A stretch of 64,000 nucleotides of DNA from Eurosta solidaginis. Lineage: Eukaryota; Arthropoda; Insecta; Diptera; Tephritidae. The stretch is from the NCBI RefSeq assembly GCF_040869045.1, contig NC_090321.1, forward strand, positions 91,804,603 through 91,868,602, read 5' to 3'. This document shows, one piece after another, positions 24,118 through 33,763 of this stretch. The translations under genes were made by a program, and so were the position numbers. Under the pieces are notes generated by a model. It did no database searches and was not told the DNA's origin. It worked only from the letters and a program-made list of their open reading frames with translations. Position 1 is the stretch's first letter, and each line of letters opens with the position of its first letter.

Positions 24118-26787
24118 TTACCAATGTAGTCCTTTCAGTATCTGGTCCATGAGTCTCTCAAAAGTAGCTGGTACATTACAAAGTCCAAAAGGCATCACCG
24201 TAAATTGCCAAAGACCATCACCGACACTGAAGGCTGTTTTCTCTTTATCTTCCTCCTTCACTTCAACTTGCCAGTAGCCGCTTTTCAAGTTCAGCGTGGA
24301 AAACCATTTCCTACCAGATAGCGAGTCCAGAGTGTCGCCAATTCTTGGCAATGGGTAGCTATCCTTTTTCGTTACGTCATTCAACTTCCGGTAGTCCACG
24401 CAAAACCTCATTTTTCCATCCTTCTTCTTTACAAGTACTTCTGGTGAGCTCCATGGACTAGCTGATGGTTCGACGACGCCGCTATTGCTCATTTCTTGTA
24501 TGATTTGACTCACAACTTCCCGCTTCGCCAGTGGAACACTCCGTGGAACTTGACGGATCGGCCTCACATCTCCAGTGTCAATTTGATGTTTCACAACGTT
24601 GGTGGGGCCTGGCTTGGAACCATCCTGGTCAAATATGTTCGCGTACTTTAGGAGCAGTTGTTTTGCCTTACTCTGATATGCTTGCTTTAGCCCCTCCGTC
24701 CATGCCGTGATGTCATTTGAAAGATCAGTATTACTAGCTGAAACGTGTTCCTGGAGCTGTTCGCAGTTAATAACTACTTTAGCCTCTTGGCATCTTCCCA
24801 AAATACCTCCTTTAGTCAGTTTGAGTGCTGACTTGAACTCATTGAGTACTCTTACCGGAATACGTCCATCTTTTGTCATAGCCAGGGTTTTTCCTACAAG
24901 TATGATCAGTGCTGATTTGTTTGCTGCTTCGACAACCCACAATTTGTTTGTCCCACAATCTCCATCAACCTTCGCCCAGATGACTGCTTCGGATTTTGGT
25001 GGTATTTGCTGACTCTCTTCCACCAGCACTCGTTTACTGCTGTAGCCTATCTTGTAGCCGAAATTAAGTGGTACATCCATGTTTTTATATCGCATCATCT
25101 TGCTTTGCATGTCGATCTTGATGCCCTGGTCGATTAAGAAGTCCACTCCAATTATGATTTCATCAACGATCTCCGCCACAACGAATTTGTGTAAAACCAT
25201 GACCTTCCCAATTAGGACTTCACATATAACTTCTCCCTGAACTTGGTTATACTCGCCAGTGACCGTACGCAACCTTGCTCCAGGTAACGGTTTTATTCTC
25301 CTGTTGACCAAGTCAGATCGGATAAAGGAATGAGATGCGCCCGTATCTACAGTCAGTACACGTTCTTTACCATCCACATTCCCTCTGACGGTAAGACTGC
25401 TCGATTTTCGACCAATTTGCAACACAGATATCACAGGGCATTCAATAGCTGGATCTACCTCTCGATTTCTACCTCCTACTCGCTCTTGCTCATCTCCTCC
25501 AGCTTTGCGTTTACGGCCACCCACGTTGTTGGAACTATTAGGACCAAGATCGCAATGACGTGCAGTGTGACCGGACTTCCCGCATTTAAAGCATTTGATA
25601 ACTTTTTCACTCCGCTTTTGCGATCCTTTCAGCGCTTCCAATATTGCGTCTACCCACTCTGGCCTTTCCACCTCCACACGTCGTGCTTTGAAAACTGGCT
25701 TACACAGAAGCGACGCTGTTTCCTGAATCAATGCATGTGATACCGTTTCAGCAAATGTTGGCTTTGGGTTCGCGTATGTGGCTCGCTTCGTTTCGACGTC
25801 CCGTATGCCATTTATAAAAAGCTGAATTTTTACCCTTTCGGTGTATTCCAAGGGTGCGTCGGCATTCGCCAAATGTGCAAGCCTTTCGACATCTGACGTA
25901 AACTCCTGCAAAGTTCCATTAGCTTTTTGGTAGCGGTTTTCCAACTCTATTTGGTGTATCTGCTTCCTGTGTTCGCTTCCGTATCGCCTCTCTAGAGCGC
26001 TCATCAATGTTTCGTAGTTGTTCCGCTCTCCCTCGGGAACAGTCTGTAGGATTTCAGCAGCAGATCCTTTCAATGCCACGAATAGTGCCGCAACTTTATC
26101 TTCAGTACTACAGTTGTTCACTACTGCGGTCTTCTCAAACTGAATCTTAAACACCTGGAAAGGAACAGAGCCGTCAAAAGGTGGTGTTTTTACCTTCGGA
26201 TTGCTCGCTGGTACAGCTGGGCGGTTTAGTTGTAACTGCTCCATACGATCTTTTAACGTTTCTATCTCGGCATCAATTTTGTCCTCGAGTTGTAAAATTT
26301 TTGCATCCTGCTCTTCCAGTTTCCCAAAGAGCTGCGATGATACCTGTTCCGAAATTTGTGCCAACATTTCAGATATACGTGCCTCTTGCGCTTCCAGTTG
26401 AGATGCCAAATATGTCTTCTGTTCTTTCAATTGCGATGTTATACATGTCTCCTGTGATTCAATCTTCGCTGTTATACGGTTCTCCTGCGATTCTAGTTGT
26501 TTTTCCATCTTTGATGTTACCGTCGAGGTTTGTGCAGATATTGCAGCTAATATTGTGTTCAAGTCTGTGTTCGCCATTGTCTGCGGTGTTTCGTTTTTCT
26601 CCTCAATTTTGGTTGTTGTCTCGTCGCCATCAAGATGAAAGACATATGCTTCCACGCTAATTCCTTTTGCTTCCATTGCCTCTCGTAGTCTTGCCTGAAT
26701 TTCGAGTTTATTGCCGGTTGTATTCAATCCACGGCTCTCCAACTCTTTCTTCAGTTGCTGGATCTTCAATTCACTGAACTTTGCCAT
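24118..26787 (-). pseudogene. gag-pol: Gypsy-1 Gag-protease-RT N-terminal part (889 codons)
   Basis: The N-terminal 40 residues are a SAP-like motif (ELKIQQLKKELESRGLN). A Gln/Glu-rich coiled coil follows, about residues 80-195. The capsid-like region leads to a CCHC knuckle (CFKCGKSGHTARHC, about residue 400), an aspartic protease (VDTGASHSF, about 480) and the RT fingers and palm (MRFCVDYRKLND, MPFGLCN). Gag and Pol share one frame, so no frameshift signal is needed here. The ORF ends at an in-frame TAA just before the YLDD box. It starts shortly inside the primer site, and the ATG context is consistent with the Gypsy-2 sister copy. Confidence 0.9.
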
Positions 26788-26820
26788 ATCCTTGTTGTCC
26801 TCTGGAATTTATTCAACAAT

Positions 26821-26838
26821 TCCTCTTCTGACACCAAT
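26821..26838 (-). promoter_or_regulatory. Gypsy-1 primer binding site
   Basis: Directly inside the 5' LTR the minus strand reads TTGGTGTCAGAAGAGGA. The TGGTGTCAGAAG core is complementary to a tRNA 3' end of leucine type, as I recall it. Gypsy-2 has the same site at 32253-32269. Confidence 0.7.
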
Positions 26839-28455
26839 TGTAACGAATTTACTGCAAATCCTCTTATTTGCCCTTTTGCTAAGTTCGTATCGCTAAACTG
26901 TTGAATAAATAACTCCAATATTGATTAATGGAAAAATGGCCTTTATTAAAGTATATATTCACAATAACACTTATACGTTGCAACTAGCTGGCTTAATAAA
27001 CAAACTGATTGATAGCTCAAATTAAACTGAATTCTCGCCTCTACTGTTCTCGCATTTTTATACCCTTTGATTTCCTAGTTGCATACTTCTAGGCTTTTCC
27101 ATTCCAGAACTTACTAGTTGGTTTCTCAGCTACGACTACAGATGTATAATTTGTATAGCTTATCTCACACCCCATGCGCTTGTATGTGTGAGCGACACTT
27201 CCACAATTATAATTTCCTACATTTAGGAGCAGAATATTTGGAGAGGATTACACTCCTGAAACAATTGTTGGATGCATGCTACAAAGCAAGGCAAAATGGT
27301 CAGCGGCTTGCGATGTAATAGCGGAAATAATGAAGTGTCTACGAAGTCTTGAAAGGCTACGGCGCAGCAGCGAACAATGAACAGTCGAGTTGTGTGGGTG
27401 GATAACAAATTGATAAGGTGGAGGGGATCGAGCCGACCACGTATTGGATGCAAGGCCTCCGTACAATTAGCGGCGTGAGAATGATAAAATAAGAAAATAC
27501 CGTAATATATGTAGGTAATGTAATAGCAAACCAGGCGACGGATTGGAGACAAGGCCTCTTCAACCGTTCGAATACTGCCCCAGGTGAAGGAATAAAGCAC
27601 GGATTGGAGACACGGCCTCTTCAAACGTGCGACCAAAAGCAGTCAATATACACGCAACGACAAACCTACGGATTGGAGACAAGGCCTCTCCAACCGTAGA
27701 AACAACGAGTATGAGGGTAAACGTCTCACATGTAATCAGAGTTTATACTCGGATTGGCGAGAAGACCTCTCCAACCGGTGGAAGTACGAGGAAAGCCCCG
27801 TTACGTATTGGGGGGAAAAAAAAAAAACAAAAAAAAAAAAAATGAAATGAAAAACGGAAAAACCTATTGAAATAAAAAAACAATAATAATAAAAAAAAAA
27901 TAAAAATTTATAATTTATTTACACATATATACATATATAAAAAACAAAACCCTACAATACAAGTAGTCGAACGCACAAGCACTATATGCACAGTGTTTAA
28001 GGTAGGCTTGCTAATATTCGTAGAAGAGGTATACGTCAAGCAAATTCAGGTAGTAAGCAGGGCGTGTCAGTCCCAGCGTTAACCATACCGCGGCACTATC
28101 TAAGTACAGCAACGCGACCCCGACAGACGTAGAGATTAGTGCTCAACCTACCTCCCGACGGAATACTAGACGGTAGTACCGGGGGGTAAATGGTACTCAG
28201 ACGGTAGGAGGTTTAGTGCGGTTAAAGTCCCACACTGACTATGAGGCTTTCGATGCTTCCTCCTCGTAAAAAAAAAAAAAAAAAAACATTTAGGAGCATC
28301 TCAATAAGATGTCTGCATGTGTTTGGGCATCTCATCTCCGCTGCGTGTACGTAGATATGTGTAGACATAATGATTGAATTATTGATGTGCGTACAGTCAC
28401 TGCTTAGCATCGGCTTAGAGATGGCAGTACCCCTTAGTGTTGCAAATATTCGTAA
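26839..28455 (-). repeat. Gypsy-1 5' LTR (contains a retroposon)
   Basis: It is the same LTR family as 20777-21905. It totals 1617 bp because of the A-tailed insertion at 27231-28286 plus its 11-bp duplication. Without that it is about 550 bp. Its outer end is ATTCGTAA followed by a long TA run, so the last bases are altered. Confidence 0.85.
27231..28286 (+). mobile_element. A-tailed retroposon with an array of hairpins
   Basis: It is flanked by an exact 11-bp duplication CATTTAGGAGC (27220-27230 and 28287-28297) and ends in a run of about 19 A, so it was copied from RNA by LINE-type machinery. It has no convincing ORF. The 5' half holds five related ~34-nt motifs (27439, 27535, 27597, 27666, 27749), each with TTGGAG...CTC(T/C)CAA able to form a stem. 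An A-rich zone lies at 27815-27920. The 3' half ends CGATGCTTCCTCCTCG before the tail. It may be a LINE 5' UTR joined to a 3' UTR, or an unnamed SINE-like RNA. Confidence 0.8.
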
Positions 28456-28935
28456 AAATATATATATATATATATATTTTCGCAATTTTAGCCCCATTTT
28501 AACAGCTAGAAACTTCAAATTTCACGAAATGCTTACGTATATAGCATATATTGTTGTCTGAAAAAATCATAGAGATCGGTGATATATATATTATATACTT
28601 CATACAAACTCTCATTTTTGCCTCTTTTTTACGGCTAGAAGTTTCAAAATTCATCAAATTTCATCAAATAGTTACGTTTACTTCATATATTGTTGAAATA
28701 CGTGATTCGTAGTCATAGTTTTTACAAGCAGACCACAAAAAACCTCTTATATTATACATCCGATTATTCGGAGATTACGAAGGGGATAAGATTATTGTTC
28801 AGCCCCATTCATGAAAGGTATGAAGTCTTCGGCACAGCCGATGACAGTCCCGTTCTTACTTATTTATTTTATGTTTATCTTAAAAATCGTGTAGATATGT
28901 TCAAATTTCACCAAATGCTTACGCGTATAGCATAT
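28456..28935 (+). repeat. Family-B array, interrupted unit between Gypsy-1 and Gypsy-2
   Basis: It contains CGCAATTTTAGCCCC, the sub-repeats with AGAGATCGGTG, and the unit end CGTGATTCGTAGTCATAG...ACCACAAAAAACC. After 28745 comes about 150 bp not seen in other units, then family B resumes (CAAATGCTTACGCGTATAGCATAT) and is cut at 28936. A (TA)n run lies at 28457-28479. Confidence 0.75.
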
Positions 28936-29109
28936 TGTTACGAATATTAGCAAAACTAAGGAGTGCTGCCAGCGCTAAGCCGATGCTAAGCAGTGACGTG
29001 AATGCACATCAATAATTCAATCATCATGTATCTACATAAACGAAACAATAACTGCGTCTACATATATGTACCATGTACGTATACGAGCAGCGGAGAGTCA
29101 ATGCACAAA

Positions 29110-31819
29110 TCTAATCTAATCTAATCTAATATATATTATAAATGGGAAAGTTTGGATGTTAAGATGTTTGGATGTTTGGATGTTTGTCCAGACGTTTGTC
29201 TTTGTGACTCAATAACGCAAGAACGGCTAAACCCATTTGGATGAAATTTTGCACACATATAGCCAATAGAAGGATCTACTAGCTATATATTTTTCAAAAG
29301 GGGCGTAGTCCCCGCCCCCTAGGAACAGTTATAATTTAATTATTATATTTTTTCGTCTTTGCGACTGAATCACGCCAGAATGGCTACACGGATTTTGATG
29401 AAATTTGGGACACAGACAGTAGTCTACTAGCGAAATTTTTTTCGAACATGGAAAGAGGGGTGGGGGTCCCACGACCCCTTCGAGAAATTATTTTTCATAA
29501 TTTTTACACATTATAACTTTACGTATACTGGCCTTCACCAATATCACAGACTCAAGGGGTCAAATAAGTCGAGGGCTTACAAAGTAAGCAGTGACACCCT
29601 CCGCCCGCCCGCCCCCCTTTTATCTCCTCCTCTGGTGTTAAATCTATAAATTGTTATAACTCAATATAAATTTTCTCCTAAATCAATAGTTTTTGGTATC
29701 TGGTACATACAGAACGAGATCTAGACAATTTTGGAGGAACGATCAGTGGTCCTCTCCTCTACTCCCGCCATCCGCCCTCCATCAATTGTTTTTATTAGCA
29801 CGCTTTTATTAGCTTTACCTGTATGTTTCTATCTAAATTTTTATTCGCTCCAATGCGCCTGCTGCCTTATTAACATGGTTTTATAATTAGCTTCACCTTA
29901 TTTGTAATCCCGTAAGGGTCATATCGAGACCCTTCCGGGATCATTTCTGGATGGTTTTCGGGATCGGTCCGGGATTACGCCGGGGTAATTTCGGGACTAT
30001 TTCGGGATCATTTTGGGACCCTTCCGGGATCATTTCTGTATAGTTTACGGGATCCGTCCGGGATCCCGTCGGGGTTATTTTGGAACATTTTCGGGACTAT
30101 TCCGGAATCATTTCGGGACTATTTCGCGATCATTTGGGGACCCTTCCAGCATCATTTCTGGATGGTTTTCGGGATCCGTGCGGGATCTCGTCGGGGTCAT
30201 ATGGGGACTTTTTCGGGATCATTTGGGGGCTCTTCCGGCATCATTTCTGGATGGTTTTCGGGATCCGTCCGGGATATCGTCGGGGTCATTTGGGGCCTTT
30301 TTCGGGATCATTTGGGGGCTCTTCCGGCATCATTTCTGGATGGTTTTCGGGATCCGTCCGGGATCTCGTCGGGGTCATTTGGGGACTTTTTCGGGATCAT
30401 TTTGGGGCTCATCCGGCATCATTTCTGGATGGTTTTCGGGATCCGTCAGGGATCCCGTCGGGGTCATTTCGGTACTTTTTCGCGACTAATACGGGATCAT
30501 TTGATAACCCTTTCGGCATCATTTCTGGATGGTTTTCGGGATCCGTCCGGGATCCCGTCGGGGTCATTTCGGGACTTTTTCGCGACTAATACGGGATCAT
30601 TTGGAAACCCTTTCGGCATCATTTCTGGATGGTTTTCGGGATCCGTCCGGGATTCCATTAGGGTAATTTCGGGACTATTAGGGGATAATTTGGGAACCTT
30701 TCCGGCATCATTTCTGGATGGTTTTTGGAATTCGTCCGGGATCCCGTCTTGGTCCTTTCGGGACTTTTTTTCGACTAATACGGGATCATTTGCGGACCCT
30801 TTCGGCATCATTTCTTGATAGTTGTCGGGATCCCGTCACGGTCATTTCGGGACTATTAGGGGATCATTTGAGGACCTTTCCGGCATCATTTCTGTATTGT
30901 TTTCGGAATCCTTTCGGGATCCCGTCAGGGTCATTTGGGGACTTTTTCGGGGCTAATACGGGATCATTTGGGGATCCTCTAGGGGTCGTTTCGTGACTTT
31001 TTCTGTATTATTTCGGGATCATTTTGGGACCCTTTCGGCATAATTTCTTGATGGTTTGCCGGGTCCATCAGGGTCATTTCGGGACCATTTTGGGATCATT
31101 TGGGGACCCTTCCGAGATCATTTCTGGATCCGTCCGGGATGCCGTAGGAGCCATTTCGGGATTTTTTGTTACTTTTCCGGGGTAGTTTTTGCACCCTTCC
31201 GGGATCATTTCTGGATCTGTGCGGGATCCCATCTGGGTCAATTCCGGACTATTTCGGGATCATTTTGGAATCCTTCCGGAATCATTTCTGTATGGTTTTC
31301 GCGATCCATCGTGGATCCCCTCGGAGCCATTTCAGAACTTTTTCTGGAGTTAGTCGGGATAATTTAGGGACCCGTCCTGGATATTTTCTGGATGGTTTTT
31401 GAGATCCGCCCGGGAGCCCGTCAGGGTCATTTCGGAACCTTTTCGGGATCATTTTGGAACACCTTCAGGGATCATTTTTTGTGGTTCTCTGGATACGTCT
31501 AGAATCGTGTCGCTCTCATTTCGGGTTTTTTTGGGACTATTCGGGGAACTTTTGGAGACCCTTTCGGGGCATTTCTGGATGGTTTTCGGGATCCGTCCGC
31601 GATAGCTTTGGGGTCATTTCGTAGCTTTTTCTGGATAATTTCGGGATTATTTGGGATCCTATCAGGTTACCAGCACATTTAGTTCTTTTTTTTACGCAAT
31701 TACAAAAATAAAATGCATTAGACAGAATACAAAATTCTAAACAGATAATAAGCAGGCTAACGCGAATAGCCCATATATTTAAAATTTTCCTTGCGGACGG
31801 GGCCGCGGGTAAAGGCTAG
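29110..31819 (+). mobile_element. Non-autonomous Helitron, 2.7 kb
   Basis: It starts TCTAATCTAATCTAATC and ends GCCGCGGGTAAAGGCTAG. A short GCGG...CCGC hairpin lies just before the CTAG end. It sits between A (29109) and T (31820) without a target duplication, which is the Helitron rule. The intact site is visible in the 3' LTR (TGCACAAAAACATGC). There is no Rep/helicase. The 5' part has the typical TTTGGATGTTTGGATG and GATGAAATTTTGC motifs. The interior is filled with a GC-richer minisatellite. Confidence 0.88.
29925..31660 (+). repeat. Minisatellite inside Helitron, period about 89-100 bp
   Basis: Each unit carries CATTTCTGGATGGTTTTCGG, GGATCCGTCCGGGATCCC and GTCATTTCGGGACTTTTTCG. Unit starts at 30153, 30242, 30331, 30420, 30520, 30620 and 30709 give spacings of 89-100. 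Units decay toward 31660. All three forward frames stay open for 100-200 codons because the repeat lacks stops; these ORFs are not credible proteins. Confidence 0.92.
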
Positions 31820-32252
31820 TACATGCATATATCTGAGATACTCCTATAAGTACGCAATGAGAAAAACTATAAATTTGTGCAATTGTAGTTACAGCTGAGA
31901 AGTTTGAGAGCTACTGGACTAGTAGATTCTGGAAGCGCCTAGAAGATGCGAAGGTTGAAATCAAAGAGTATAAAAGGCGACAATTGTAGGGCGCTGGAAT
32001 TCAGTTTGATTTGAGTTGTCAAGCAGTTACGACTAAGACGATATCTAGCGAGCAATAGCAGTATTATTTTGAAAGTCAGTTTCATTTAAGCTATCAGTTT
32101 GGTTATTAAGCTATTCGTTGCACAGTTTGAGTGTTATTGTGAATTATTTTAATAAAGGCCATTTTTCCAATAATCAATATTGGAGTTATTTATTCAACAG
32201 TTTAGCGAAACGAACCTAGCAAATAAGAGGATTTGCAGCAAATTCGTTAAAA

Positions 32253-32269
32253 TTGGTGTCAGAAGAGGA
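32253..32269 (+). promoter_or_regulatory. Gypsy-2 primer binding site
   Basis: TTGGTGTCAGAAGAGGA adjoins the 5' LTR and is identical to the Gypsy-1 site. This keeps the derivative competent for minus-strand priming if RT is supplied. Confidence 0.7.
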
Positions 32270-32302
32270 ATTGTTGAATAAATTCCAGAGGACAACAAGG
32301 AC

Positions 32303-32755
32303 ATGGAAAAGTTCAATGAATTGAAGATCCAGCAACTGAAGAAGGAGTTGGAGAGCCGTGGATTGAATACAAGCGGCGTTAAACTCGAACTTCAGGCACG
32401 GCTACGAGAGGCAATGGAAGCAGAAGGAATTGATGTGGACGAGTATGTCTTTTATCCTGATGGGGACGAGACAACAACAAAAATTGAAAATAAAAACGAA
32501 ACATCGCAGACAGTTACGAACACAGACTTGAACATGATTTTGGCTGCAATATCTGCACAAACATCGACAGTAAAAGAAATGTCTTCAGAAATAACATCGA
32601 AGATTGAAGCACAGGAAACACAAATTTCATCGCAACTGGAAGAGCAGAAGACATATATGGCATCCCAACTGGAATCACAGGAGGCACGTATTTCAGAAAT
32701 GACGTCGCAAGTGTCATCTCAACTGGAAGACCAAAAGAAATCGACTGGATTCTGA
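32303..32755 (+). pseudogene. gag: Gypsy-2 Gag N-terminus (split by transposon T)
   Basis: The start MEKFNELKIQQLKKELESRG is a SAP-like motif, followed by Gln/Glu-rich coiled-coil repeats (QLEEQKTYMASQLESQEAR). The coding sequence enters transposon T at about 32740, and the last residues (STGF) are transposon sequence. It continues at 37857 in the same coiled-coil region. Confidence 0.85.
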
Positions 32756-33264
32756 CTCAACCACTTAACTCCCATTTCCTAAAATTTTGGTTTTTGGTAT
32801 CAAAAGAAGCATTAACATGTATTACAAATGGGTAAACCTTGAAAAATAATAATTTTTACCTGTTTTAGAACAAAAATCCTTTTTACGTAAACTCGTAACT
32901 TAAACATGAAATTTCATGAATACAGCAACACCGTAAAAGACTTACTTTTAATGCACTCCTTAAATTGATAACTTGGCAACACTCGCCATACATCAGTTTT
33001 AAGTTCCGTTATTTCTATTTCAAATTATTCTTTTTTTCGTTTTAATAAAAAGTTTTAAAAAATGAATCCAAAGAAAAAAAATTGCAAAAAGTCGACTAAT
33101 ATAAAAGAATATCCTAAAGCATATATGACACTACTTTAATTTTGCTTGGATACCAAGCTAAAAAACTGACGGAACTTTATCGGAACTTCAAAACAAAAAA
33201 ACAATTTCTATCATGAAAAAGCGAGACCACTATTCCCCCATAATTAATGAGTTTGGCACGTTTT

Positions 33265-33520
33265 TGTTTATGTATTACATTTTATTTTTACATTAACATT
33301 TTTAACAATAAAAAAATGCAAATAACACGCGAAAATTATTTCGGTCTCTAATGGTTCACTTTTTTCACAAGAAAGTTGATTTTAATTGTGTTTTTACGCA
33401 CAAAATTTTCAAACTGAAAACAAAATTTTCATTTGTTAGAAAAAAATAAAGAAAAAACGGCCGAATGTCAAAAAAACCTATAGAAAAACAAACTGTCTCG
33501 TTTGTCTTTAATGAACTGCG
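33265..33520 (+). repeat. Segment of transposon T duplicated at 45631-45868
   Basis: GTTTATGTATTACATTTTAT through AACAAACTGTCTCGTTT is nearly identical at both sites and noncoding. It lies near the left end of transposon T. The second copy sits inside a broken Penelope element next to family-A copy 2. Confidence 0.85.
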
Positions 33521-33763
33521 TTGTATTTTTCTTGTATTTCGTTAGTTTTTTGAAATATAGTTTGCACACTTACACCCATGATACAAAAAATGGAGGTAGC
33601 TCCATTTCGTGTGACATTAGCCACTTGACTTTTGCGGGGCCGTGACAGTATCATAAAAGTCTAGTTACCAGATTGAAAAAAGTTAAAGTTTTTTGTGATT
33701 TTGATGGATTTGAATATTATATATTTTAATTGTTTTTTTTTTTTTGTGAATAAACGCGAAAAA

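Larger units (their letters stand above)
20777..28455 (-). mobile_element. Gypsy-1: LTR retrotransposon (Ty3/Gypsy), no env
   Basis: This is a complete-length element in minus orientation inside a family-B unit. It has LTRs of about 540 bp after removing later insertions. Internal order is primer site, Gag, protease, RT, RNase H, integrase, the Gypsy order. No envelope ORF follows the integrase. Both LTRs have been hit: the 3' LTR by a hAT-type MITE and the 5' LTR by an A-tailed retroposon. Coding is damaged by stops and frameshifts. The 28455 end lacks the last bases of the TGTTACG terminus. Confidence 0.9.
28936..32251 (+). repeat. Gypsy-2 5' LTR (split by Helitron)
   Basis: The LTR halves are 28936-29109 and 31820-32251, about 606 bp joined, against 618 bp for the 3' LTR at 39808. 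A TATA box (TATAAAAG) lies at 31969-31976 and an AATAAAGG signal at 32151-32158. The terminal TTACA is mutated to TTAAA. Confidence 0.85.

Noticed and set aside
30013..31605. Several 100-218-codon ORFs in all forward frames (and 104 codons on minus) with repeating SFLDGFRDPSGI-like peptides
   Set aside because: They follow the ~89-100-bp minisatellite inside the Helitron. Overlapping open frames with the same periodicity mean a stop-poor repeat, not proteins.
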